Shown piece after piece: positions 57,101 to 63,490 of a stretch of DNA of 64,000 bases. Under the pieces are notes generated by a model, which did not search any database, was not told where the DNA came from, and saw nothing but the letters and a program-made list of their open reading frames with translations. Origin of the DNA: Flavobacterium sp. N3904 (GTDB lineage Bacteria; Bacteroidota; Bacteroidia; Flavobacteriales; Flavobacteriaceae). Positions within the stretch are counted from its first letter, which is position 1; each line of letters starts with the position of its first letter. The DNA lies in the NCBI RefSeq assembly GCF_025947305.1, contig NZ_CP110009.1, positions 1,364,001 to 1,428,000 of the forward strand. Reading direction: 5' to 3'. A program made the position numbers and the translations under genes.

Positions 57101-57254
57101 AGAAGAAGATGCTTGGTACACCAATAGGATTAGCGAGGCACATGATTACATTCAAGGCAAAGGCGGAAGTATCGAAGATGATTTTGAATGCTTAGACACA
57201 TTTAATCTTCAAAGAAGAATTGGTTGGTGCTTTGAGAAAATTATGAATAAATGA
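51141..57254 (+). CDS. DruE-like giant DEAD/DEAH helicase with DUF1998 C-terminus
   Basis: 2037 residues, superfamily 2 helicase. Walker A is IITSGTGSGKTESFLLPLF (about 116-132); motif Ia is ALILYPMNALVEDQ; motif II is IIDELHLYRGTQGTE (DELH, about 374); motif III is LASSASL. The second helicase lobe has VVFSDSREDSAQVAN (about 870), VTTTLEVGVDIGALQAVM and motif VI NYQQRVGRAGRRGQ (about 1305). Zinc-ribbon cysteines occur in YCDNCGTT, CVCPGCG, CKKCGY and CLNCGN, and the DUF1998-type CYDACYDCLKVYRN is near residue 1873. The length and DUF1998 end match DruE of Druantia systems better than DISARM DrmA/DrmB, which are separate shorter proteins. It overlaps the nuclease gene by 4 bp. Confidence 0.88.
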   Translation: MKDPITAFDTIKDNYIRYVETAFDTKFTSVNSERKIKLNTDKVLYREPWIEPLSDYKSSNFTISQLTKSEVPNMTDTELETFKSLVKTGLFSDSFPMYAHQANMLKQAMNKKHCIITSGTGSGKTESFLLPLFAQLSKELSQWGKSNGTNKNYWWSKNDLADKDIVKDFNLSPEVRQRPNDGRPQAIRALILYPMNALVEDQLTRLRKALDSDKTRELLKTKANNNSIYFGRYTGNTPSSGELHSFNDTGVKKINKYKVEQLRKELVALEKSSNDIKEHIEETKKSEEEAADLIAFYPRLDGAEMRTRFDMQVAPPDIMITNYSMLSIMLMREIDSGIFDKTRDWLNCDDEFSKDLSTEEKTKEKENRVFHLIIDELHLYRGTQGTEVAYLLKLILNRLGLHPNHPQLKILASSASLDADDSKSIDFIQDFFGVADAKSSFAIIKGENNLVHPLSSEAEKLPIEPFKKISEVFYATNGNINSEKFKKQCLVTANALKSFANITLAEVEPIQLVLKVLLDKKLELRERLYNACTIDGNERAVCSLRANGDIDSKDILTEKIFGKENSKEDLRNAISGLLILRSMYDLSEYKKIESNNNESKLPRFRFHYFFRNIEGLWGSLNEEDIADEFKDEERTVGKLYPQAQIKSEKGYRVLELLYCDNCGTTLFGGSRLKASDDTNSFFELLPLSPNIEGIPEKTPHKLLERRTYQEYAIFWVQGKQELEPHERPNGYWRQATVNNSIDQKDYTSTWEKASINIYSGDVKETYEKAEQEPTNWRKGYYFKIAHDKSPRLDIAFNSAIVDTHKATPCVCPGCGINHSKHKQGIVKNKISSIRGFRTGFAKSSQMFAKELMYQLPNKQDERKLVVFSDSREDSAQVANGIERNHFIDLLRELLIRELNSRLIIKHEILKAFKANDTGKITEFRLTYNDLVDEVDDVWNDANTTRTTPKAINEKNFALRKIEEIETRIIKVRDLIDYTNNLNLAPLVKRIAELGINPGGNDIRLQSTPDAKIPWYKVINFENPQQWAEGVDDEFIREIKKGTLRKMANMFFASLFYSFESSALGYLTINPGTPALLKYAGAVGLAPKVFLEIVNSSIRILGDKYNHNQVDEDNFPFDIITYNNFPSLCKGYIRNVADRLSISDTLLGQNIFELLTEINLLKGNTGLQFEDLFIKASTANDEVWLSSRSRRAHLHFSGGVCTQTKSQLDPSNKTTCEKVWEENYLSHSAMIQNREPIRIHCEELTGQTDNQFERQRHFRNVVLKAEGNPLVKQIDLLSVTTTLEVGVDIGALQAVMLANMPPQRFNYQQRVGRAGRRGQAYSIILTFCRGRSHDEFYFSNPQKITGDSPPTPFLTMKQERICLRLISKEILRQAYLTIEVNENFDENKSSIHGVFGKAHNWNSYKTHITNWVNANHASIKSVIDCITPSQLSLLKVPFQNYFTDTITTDGFIAKVESVILNGEIPTDDISQKFAEGGILPMFGMPTDVKYFYHGTAPNNETLKIDRAQAMAVYDFAPGAQKTKDKAIYQSIGFTSDIIKSSNGGRDILTNKEDSLTGNSPFYLSRWMERCKKCGYNQSFAEDDEPTNLQCLNCGNFDIYTYGKFKIKSPKAYRGNFLLGADSRDEADFVTNRPPIYADRSTEGDANRDEKNVANTKLIISDKDVTWRINTNGDKFYTGSYYEVGNFNPETRKKSVFKNQWIQDTFVPTPSRGNNPFINEDGYSIEFLNRVQEEPLALAINKKTEILKFYPTSVPSELHLDMFNLKDNPNYFERQSLGVRAGFYSSAFLLQRVLADTLDVDPTEIEIADITKIEIDDIIKKNVAEIILTDELPNGSGFVRKLYEEFEFMLDEALEPKSIDTYIQRIHSQEHEGRCYDACYDCLKVYRNMNWHSLLDWRLGIGILRIFKDKNYKSGADGVFDKIEIKSWLTFAITLRDQFVESFFVKEGQPKEDYVIDFNGLPAIKHGAIKNGRRKIILIVHPFWKLENPEEDAWYTNRISEAHDYIQGKGGSIEDDFECLDTFNLQRRIGWCFEKIMNK

Positions 57255-58342
57255 TTAAGAAGTTAAACGACTATAAAATAAAAAATCTGACTCATATTTC
57301 TCCAAGTCAATATCATTCAGCCATTAGTTGCCCTTACAAATTAGTTTTAGCTAATTCATTTGGGTATCAATCTTTGTTACCATTAAATGCTAATGCTCAC
57401 TGTGGTTCAATCATTCACAAAATGATAGAGCTAATTTCAAAAGGAGTAATTAATGATGAACAAACATTTACTGAAAATTGGACTGATTTAGTAAACAAGA
57501 AAGAGGAAGAATTAAAACAAAAAGGCTTAGCAAGTATAACACCTTTGAAATATTTTGTTACTGACTTTGCTTTGAAAAAAAATCAAATCAAAAATATCTT
57601 GCGGAAGAAGCAAGAAAAAATCAGAAGTTCTTTAGATACCTCATCAAATAAATTTTATTCAGAAAAGAGGTTAGAAAACTCAGATAAAAGCATTATCGGT
57701 ATAGCTGACCTAATAATTGAGAATGATTCGGGAACAACAATTTTAGATTTTAAAACTGGGAAAATTTATTCTGATGCAATTGATGAAAGCGGAATAAGTG
57801 AGCAAGTCGTAAAAAAAGAATATGAAATTCAATTAAAACTTTATGCTCATTTGTATTTTTTAATGAATGGAAAATACCCGAAAGCACTATTTATAGTAAG
57901 TTTATCAAATGATTTTATTGAAGTGGAGTTTAAAAATACTGATTGCGAAATAATCTACTCAGAAGTATTAAATTTTCTTGCAACTACAAATTCATTCATT
58001 ACAAAAAATGATATAAAATCAATTGCAAAACCTTCAACGGAGAACTGCAGATATTGTTCTTACAGGCCAGCATGTGGTTTTTATTCAAATTGGCTAACTA
58101 CTAATTTTGAAGAAGTACATGATTTATTTGGTACAATTGAAAAGGTTAATCAATTCAGTAATGATACGCTGGGCTTACAAATAAAGACACTAGGCAAACA
58201 AATTCTGATAAATGGATTTACAAAAGAAAAAAAAGGGGATTTTGAATCTCTTATTGGTAAAAATGTGATATTTTACAATTTAAAAAAAACAAGGCAGTCA
58301 CTAAACGCAACTGCTAACAACTTTACTATAGTTTATGAATAA
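57251..58342 (+). CDS. PD-(D/E)XK nuclease, Cas4/RecB-like with Fe-S cysteines
   Basis: 363 residues. Nuclease motifs in order: the His motif GSIIHKMIEL (about 55-64), the Asp motif IIGIADLIIENDSG, the D-x-K core TTILDFKTGKIY and the QxxxY motif IQLKLYAHLYF. A Cys near the N-terminus (SAISCPYKLV) and three near the C-terminus (CRYCSYRPAC) match the Fe-S arrangement of Cas4/AddB nucleases. It should cut or resect DNA and could be the effector of the system. In the type II Druantia layout it occupies the DruF-like slot, although I am not certain that DruF is always a PD-(D/E)XK protein. Start overlaps the helicase stop (ATGA); end overlaps the methyltransferase by 8 bp. Confidence 0.88.
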   Translation: MIKKLNDYKIKNLTHISPSQYHSAISCPYKLVLANSFGYQSLLPLNANAHCGSIIHKMIELISKGVINDEQTFTENWTDLVNKKEEELKQKGLASITPLKYFVTDFALKKNQIKNILRKKQEKIRSSLDTSSNKFYSEKRLENSDKSIIGIADLIIENDSGTTILDFKTGKIYSDAIDESGISEQVVKKEYEIQLKLYAHLYFLMNGKYPKALFIVSLSNDFIEVEFKNTDCEIIYSEVLNFLATTNSFITKNDIKSIAKPSTENCRYCSYRPACGFYSNWLTTNFEEVHDLFGTIEKVNQFSNDTLGLQIKTLGKQILINGFTKEKKGDFESLIGKNVIFYNLKKTRQSLNATANNFTIVYE

Positions 58343-59450
58343 TGAATACGAACAAAAAACCCCTATACTTTCTTTTTATTCTGGTGGGGGGTTTATGGAT
58401 ATGGGGTTTGAGCAAGCAGGTTTTGAAATTGTTTGGACAAACGAATTTGATGAAACATTTGCAAAACTTCATGCTGCTGGAATAACTTCATGGAGAAAAT
58501 CATTAGGAAATGAAACAGAAGCAGAAATTTTTAATACTAAATCCATAGTTGAAATATCATCTGAAGAAATTATTAACGAAGCATTTCCTAATGGGAAACC
58601 AAATTTTTTTGGCATGATTGGAGGGCCACCTTGCCAAGATTTTAGTCTAAATGGAAAACTTAAAGGATTCAGTGGAGAAAGAGGAAAATTAACAGTAATA
58701 TATTTAAATAAAATATTAGAATTGTTGCCAACCTTCTTTGTTATGGAAAATGTTACCGGCTTAGTAAAAAGAAAAGAAACAAGTGAGTTTTTAAATAAAT
58801 TATTGAAAAAAGTAAAAAAAGAATATCATGTTGATTCTAAAGTTCTTAATTCTTTGAATTTTGGAGTGCCACAAAATAGAGAAAGAGTTTTTTTTATTGG
58901 TATAAAGAAAAATTTGATAAAAGGAAATACCAAACCAAACTGGTTTCCCTTTCCTGTTAATGAGCAAAATATAAATGTTCTTAAAGAATATGAATGGGGT
59001 AATATGACTCCTTTTGGAGAAAATCCTGTAAAACCTTTAAATTTAAAAATAGAATTATGCGTTGAAAGTTGTTTAGTATCACCCGAAAACGAATTAATAA
59101 TTGATAACGCAAAAGAATATTTCCCTTTAAAACCTAATCTTAATAAACTACTAAATATACAAGAAGGTGAAACAAATAGACCTTCTTTTAAGCGATTACA
59201 TAGATATAGATATAGCCCAACTGCTTGTTATGGAAATAATGAAGTTCATTTACATCCTTATCAAAATAGACGATTGTCGGTTCGAGAAGCTTTAAGAATA
59301 CAAGGAGTTCCAGATAGTTACGTTTTACCTAGTGAAATATCAATGTCAAAAAAATTTAAAATGATTGGTAATGGTGTTCCTGTTCCACTTGCAAAAGTAA
59401 TTGCTGTTGCTGTAAAAGAATTTATCAAAGCAAAAAAAACAAGTCAATGA
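58335..59450 (+). CDS. DNA (cytosine-5) methyltransferase of the defence operon
   Basis: 371 residues, 5-methylcytosine methyltransferase. Motif I FYSGGGFMDMGFEQAGF binds SAM; motif IV GGPPCQDFSLNGK has the catalytic Cys (about 100); motif VI is MENVTGL; motif VIII is NFGVPQNRERVFFIG; motifs IX-X are RLSVREALRIQGVPDSY and MIGNGVPVPLAKVIA. The target domain between is short. As in Druantia type II (DruM) it likely marks host DNA as self. It is the last gene of the operon. Confidence 0.93.
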   Translation: MNNEYEQKTPILSFYSGGGFMDMGFEQAGFEIVWTNEFDETFAKLHAAGITSWRKSLGNETEAEIFNTKSIVEISSEEIINEAFPNGKPNFFGMIGGPPCQDFSLNGKLKGFSGERGKLTVIYLNKILELLPTFFVMENVTGLVKRKETSEFLNKLLKKVKKEYHVDSKVLNSLNFGVPQNRERVFFIGIKKNLIKGNTKPNWFPFPVNEQNINVLKEYEWGNMTPFGENPVKPLNLKIELCVESCLVSPENELIIDNAKEYFPLKPNLNKLLNIQEGETNRPSFKRLHRYRYSPTACYGNNEVHLHPYQNRRLSVREALRIQGVPDSYVLPSEISMSKKFKMIGNGVPVPLAKVIAVAVKEFIKAKKTSQ

Positions 59451-59541
59451 AAAGTTCTCCAACAAAAAAACACGCCTATAAAAAAAATGTGGAAAAAAGA
59501 GAAATTTCTAATCTTTGAAAAAATAGAATCGAACTCAAATC

Positions 59542-59670
59542 TTATAATCTTGAATCTAATTGATAAATCTTACTCAATACTCCTCCAGTAGTTGAGATTA
59601 TTTTCCCTTTTGGCACGCCTACTTTATCAAGTAGCATAAGCATTTGTTTTGCTGTTAGTTTTAGTTTCAT
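59542..59670 (-). CDS. Possible 42-residue protein
   Basis: Minus-strand ORF of 42 codons, MKLKLTAKQMLMLLDKVGVP then KGKIISTTGGVLSKIYQL, amphipathic at the N-terminus. The composition is protein-like, but there is no family match and no ribosome-binding signal, which is normal for this phylum. It may be a small gene of the mobile module or chance. Confidence 0.3.
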   Translation of the reverse strand: MKLKLTAKQMLMLLDKVGVPKGKIISTTGGVLSKIYQLDSRL

Positions 59671-59997
59671 ATCTTTCTTTTAATGATAAATATCTTGCAA
59701 TTGACCCAAACACCAATATAAAAATAAATTATCCTCCTAAATGAGGCTTTGCACTCACACAACATATCGATTATATTTGGGTTTTAATAGTAATTATGAA
59801 ATAATTGAATAAGCAGTCGCAGGAGCGTCTTTGACCAATGGGTACGGATAAACAATCGATTAAGTCTAAAAATGGAACCAAATTTTTGCATGATATTTTT
59901 TTTTGAATATCGATGGGTGTATATATCGATATCCGAAAAATCGCCTATTAGTAGGAAGGTAACGGTTAACTTGAAATTAAAAAATTGTATAAACAAC

Positions 59998-60022
59998 GGG
60001 GGGAGGAGCCTCCCTGCCCCCC
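59998..60022 (+). other. GC-rich hairpin
   Basis: GGGGGGAGG and CCTCC/GCCCCCC arms around a short loop, followed on the plus strand by TTATTTTT. Possible terminator for transcripts coming from the defence operon, or a structural element of the mobile module. Confidence 0.45.
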
Positions 60023-60109
60023 TTATTTTTGATTTAGGCAGAACCCCAAATATGGCTCTGAATAACATAGTTGGCTTTTGGATTAAAAATATCTCGAATC
60101 AACAAGACT

Positions 60110-61651
60110 TTATGATAGGGTTTCCGTAGCGGGATTCTGTTTTTCATCATTGGACAATTTGGCTATGGTCTTAATTGCATATTGCTGAATTATGGTATCC
60201 ATAACCTCTTTTACTCTCTTTGCATAATCTGGATGAAAAAACAAAGCATCATAGACATATCCAACGAAAATACCTTCTTTATTGAGTTGCTGAATAACAG
60301 CTGTCATTACCTCAACTTCTTTTGCAAATAATCTACGGGAAGTAATCTTGTGTTTATACTGACTGCTATATTTTTCGGCAATAACATTTTGAAGCATTCT
60401 CGGCTCATTTTGTTGATAATATGAGTAAAGTGGAGATTGTTTCATTTGCCAAAACTGCTTGTTAAAAAAAGACAAGTGTTCGTTTTTTACCATCTTTACT
60501 TCGATATTCAGCTCTGAGCCTAAGTCACTATGAGTTAAATTAGATGTGGACCCATCGTACAATGCAATAGCTATATTTGGGTGTAGACAGCTATAATCAC
60601 TTTCTATATGAGCCTGACCGTTTATTAAAACCAGATTTCTAATCCAACTTGGCATAAGTGTAAATGAATCTACTACACGACCACCACTAGCCTCACCACC
60701 AACCGTAGGAATCAATAATCCATTATCGGTTAAATATTCAAATATCTCGATAGCATCCTCCATAAAAGAGAGTTCTTTATGATTTTTATAGTATGACCTA
60801 GCATGTTTATTTAGTTTTGTTAGTTTCTTGTCTTTCTTTGTCACGTATCCTAAAGCAATTAACCTATCAGCTTCTTTTTTAATTTGGTCCATAGTTGGAA
60901 GACTAATATCCTGATAGAATCTGATAAGGTTCTCACAGATTGGGTTCTTTTTGGCTTCTCCTAAAACTCTGTAGTAATGCTTGTTTAGAAGAGCTATAGC
61001 TTCTTTTGTTTTTAAGTCATAACTTACTATTCCTTTACCTAAATAAGGCGGTGTTAAGCGATAGAAATGATTCTTTTCACCTATGATGCTGATATGGTCA
61101 CATTCAAGTATAGCCCCTTTTTTCAAAGGTTCTTCTAGTGCTGTTATTACTTTTTTATAGGTCAAAGGATTCAGACTTAAAAAGTCTCGTAGATATTCGG
61201 CTCGAAGTGATTTCCATCCATTAGGTTGGCTTCCATTTTTGATATCGAAATAAGTGGAATTTAATTGGGTACAAAACAATAAACACAATTCAATGGCTAC
61301 CTCAACATCCTTATGAATCTCCTTTAATAGTTTTCTTGATACATATTTTCGGATTACATATTCTACTTTACTAGGTATCTTTATTCTATTATTATTGATT
61401 ACAAATAGCGATAATTGAGCAGAAATATCAGTAGTAATATTGTCATCATTATAGGCTGTAACCCTTGATAAATCTAGTACTTCTTTATCTTTTAGAAAAG
61501 TATTATCTAAAACATCATTAATGAGTAGGTAAGTTGATTGATTAGATGAATGAAATTTCCCTAGTAGTGATTCATAAGTAAAGTTATCATGTAATTGGAA
61601 GTTATTATCAAAAAAATATAAATTTGATAATAGAGATTGATTTTGTTGCAT
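60110..61651 (-). CDS. Polymerase-A-like protein of a mobile element
   Basis: 513 residues. The N-terminal half (about 100-300) is helical with winged-helix-like segments (LNPLTYKKVITALEEPLKKG). The C-terminal half contains what looks like a family A polymerase palm. A motif A-like segment, ESDYSCLHPNIAIALYDG (about 350), resembles DYSQIELRILA. A later helix, SRRLFAKEVEVMTAVIQQLN, precedes FVGYVYDALFFHPDYAKRV (about 465), which resembles motif C (VHDE-like, here VYDA). If true, it would be a replication protein of a plasmid or integrative element. The catalytic second acid of motif C is not conserved as in Pol I, so activity is uncertain. Minus strand, 181 bp downstream of a methyltransferase gene. 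I call it by fold resemblance only. Confidence 0.55.
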   Translation of the reverse strand: MQQNQSLLSNLYFFDNNFQLHDNFTYESLLGKFHSSNQSTYLLINDVLDNTFLKDKEVLDLSRVTAYNDDNITTDISAQLSLFVINNNRIKIPSKVEYVIRKYVSRKLLKEIHKDVEVAIELCLLFCTQLNSTYFDIKNGSQPNGWKSLRAEYLRDFLSLNPLTYKKVITALEEPLKKGAILECDHISIIGEKNHFYRLTPPYLGKGIVSYDLKTKEAIALLNKHYYRVLGEAKKNPICENLIRFYQDISLPTMDQIKKEADRLIALGYVTKKDKKLTKLNKHARSYYKNHKELSFMEDAIEIFEYLTDNGLLIPTVGGEASGGRVVDSFTLMPSWIRNLVLINGQAHIESDYSCLHPNIAIALYDGSTSNLTHSDLGSELNIEVKMVKNEHLSFFNKQFWQMKQSPLYSYYQQNEPRMLQNVIAEKYSSQYKHKITSRRLFAKEVEVMTAVIQQLNKEGIFVGYVYDALFFHPDYAKRVKEVMDTIIQQYAIKTIAKLSNDEKQNPATETLS

Positions 61652-61716
61652 GGTTTCATAATTATTCTGCTTTTATGTTATTGTTGGATTCTGCTTCTTT
61701 TTCACTGGGGCAGAAC

Positions 61717-61741
61717 CCAGATAGGAGCTTACTCTATCTGG
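61717..61741 (-). promoter_or_regulatory. Hairpin between the methyltransferase and polymerase-like genes
   Basis: Perfect 8-bp stem CCAGATAG/CTATCTGG with a 9-base loop. It is not followed by a T run on the minus strand, so it looks more like a leader structure or attenuator than a terminator. Confidence 0.45.
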
Positions 61742-61832
61742 ACCCAGTAATTGCCTGTTAAAGCAATATTATCAACGATACTTCTTTCTATTGGAATAGT
61801 CAATAGGGAAATCATCTGAAACGTTATTTTTT

Positions 61833-62831
61833 TTAGATTTTTTTTAATGGTGTCACCAAATGAGCAATCACATCAACTGTCATTGCCAATCCAATGCTTT
61901 TTAATTTATTGGTTTTGGATACATTAGGTACGTTTGAAACATAACCGTCAGGAATTGTCATAAGCCTTTCGGATTCTAATACGCTTGGTAAACGATAGCA
62001 TCCGTTTGGAAAATCATATTCGTCAAAGCCTAAACGAGATTTCCCAATGTATCCTGATTTGTGAAGTATAAATGGGTATTCAAGCAATTTTTGTTCGGTT
62101 GGTTGGTCTGCAAACTTTTTGTCCTTATATATAAGGTTTCCAATATTCATCTTGTAGTATCTAAAAATCCCATTGGTTAGAGTACAATTGCTTCCTAATA
62201 ACACATTTGCCTTTTCCTTGTCAACATATCCATTGACTACAATATCTTGGTAATTGAATTTTTTAGGTTCAGGAACTCCAACATTAGGAATGTTGGTCCA
62301 GTAAAGTCTTCTTCTATTGGCAGGAGCAATATCTGCTGAATTTATCTTCACTAATTTTACATCATGAAATATTTTTGAGAGCTCATTAGTAATTATGTCT
62401 CGGTCCTTTGAGGTCATACTAGCAACATTCTCCATTAGGAAATAGAGCTTTTTATTAGTTGGTGCAAATACATAGATATCTCGGAGGATTCTTTTGGCTT
62501 CATAAAACAATCTTGATTCAGTTCCTTCAAGTCCTCTTCGGTCCACAGGGTTAATACTGCTGAGGTTAGTGCAGGGACTTCCAAAAACTACGAGGTCAAT
62601 TTCATTTCTTAAGTCGATACCGTCAATCTTGCAAACATCACCTAATTGAATAAAATTTGTATCACCTGAATAATGATAATCCTGAATTGCTAAAGCATGA
62701 GGACAAATTTCGCTACTGTAATATTTATTGATTTTAATTCCTGATTTTTCAAGTGCTAGTTTGGCACAGCTTATTCCATCGAATAGTGATAAGACATTAA
62801 GTCCATCTTGGTTGGTTTGGGTTTGTTTCAT
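61833..62831 (-). CDS. DNA cytosine methyltransferase, phage/Dnmt3-like type
   Basis: 332 residues from ATG 62831; the frame is open to 62870 but MKQTQTNQDG starts the protein better. Motif I is LNVLSLFDGISCAKLALEKS; motif IV is VFGSPCTNLSSI with catalytic Cys (about 85), where Thr replaces the usual Gln of PCQ; motif VI is LMENVASM; motif VIII is ANRRRLYWTNIP; motif IX-like is RLPSVLESERLMTIPDGY and motif X KSIGLAMTVDVIAHLV. The compact form (short target domain) resembles Dnmt3-related enzymes of phages and mobile elements. No cognate restriction gene is adjacent, so it is probably an orphan that protects the element. Confidence 0.88.
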   Translation of the reverse strand: MKQTQTNQDGLNVLSLFDGISCAKLALEKSGIKINKYYSSEICPHALAIQDYHYSGDTNFIQLGDVCKIDGIDLRNEIDLVVFGSPCTNLSSINPVDRRGLEGTESRLFYEAKRILRDIYVFAPTNKKLYFLMENVASMTSKDRDIITNELSKIFHDVKLVKINSADIAPANRRRLYWTNIPNVGVPEPKKFNYQDIVVNGYVDKEKANVLLGSNCTLTNGIFRYYKMNIGNLIYKDKKFADQPTEQKLLEYPFILHKSGYIGKSRLGFDEYDFPNGCYRLPSVLESERLMTIPDGYVSNVPNVSKTNKLKSIGLAMTVDVIAHLVTPLKKI

Positions 62832-62991
62832 AATATTTATCTGTTTTAGATAAATATTACCCCATGTCAAAAAAGACTAGAAAAAGAAGAGCCGCATTTT
62901 ATTATTTTTAACATTCTCAGTATACACGGGGCTTAAGACGTGAAAAAAAATCAAAATATTTTAATAATCCCTGGCGCAGGAACAAATTTCC

Positions 62992-63012
62992 TTGTACACT
63001 CGCAGTGTACAA
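62992..63012. promoter_or_regulatory. Perfect 9-3-9 inverted repeat, operator-like
   Basis: TTGTACACT-CGC-AGTGTACAA, a perfect dyad ending 15 bases before the ATG at 63028. The short spacing and GTAC-rich arms look like a binding site for a dimeric regulator controlling the small gene downstream. Confidence 0.65.
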
Positions 63013-63027
63013 CAAACAATCAGAAAA

Positions 63028-63339
63028 ATGAGCACAGAAACAAATACAATGGAGATAGCCAGAACAATTATAGAGCAAATCAAATATGCGGACCGTTCTG
63101 CATTATGGGCATGGGGAGCAACCAACTTCGCAGCGATTTCAGAAAGTAAAGAATTTCAGGGTGGAGTTGCTTTTCAAGTAAATGGACTTACTCATAAAGG
63201 TTGGGTTAAAGTTCAACTTAGATGGGTTGATGACTATACAATAACATTTATCAATAAGAAACGAGAAGTCGTTAAAATCGTTGAGGGAGCTTTCTGTGAT
63301 ATGTTGGTTCCTGTGATAGATTTTATTGAAGGGAAATAG
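63028..63339 (+). CDS. Small mobile-element protein of unknown function
   Basis: 103 residues from ATG 63028; the open frame starts at 62992 inside the dyad, so the later ATG is preferred. Sequence starts MSTETNTMEIARTIIEQIKY and has SALWAWGATNFAAIS and GVAFQVNGLTHKGWVKVQL. This alternating strand pattern resembles small proteins found on Bacteroidota plasmids and conjugative elements, but I cannot name a family. The operator-like dyad just upstream suggests tight control. Confidence 0.65.
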   Translation: MSTETNTMEIARTIIEQIKYADRSALWAWGATNFAAISESKEFQGGVAFQVNGLTHKGWVKVQLRWVDDYTITFINKKREVVKIVEGAFCDMLVPVIDFIEGK

Positions 63340-63490
63340 ACCAACCCTTTTTTTAGCTTGTTCGCCTTAGATTTAGCCTATAACATTAAATGAAACAACT
63401 TAAAACTCGCAAACCCTTAAAAACACAACCAAATGTTTTAAAATAATTTAGAGCCTTATTTTAAAACAAAAACAGATAAAAATTAAATCT

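Larger units (their letters stand above)
59451..60109. other. Junction between defence operon and mobile-element module
   Basis: About 660 bp with no clear large gene. It holds one possible 42-codon ORF (59542-59670, minus), inverted ATCGAT boxes around 59908-59931, and a GC-rich hairpin (59998-60022) that stands out in AT-rich DNA. It may be the 3' region or origin-like DNA of the element that encodes the polymerase-like protein. Confidence 0.4.

Noticed and set aside
48237..59450. DISARM system
   Set aside because: DISARM has separate DrmA helicase and DrmB DUF1998 proteins and usually a phospholipase-D protein DrmC; here helicase and DUF1998 are in one 2037-aa protein and no PLD motif is seen.
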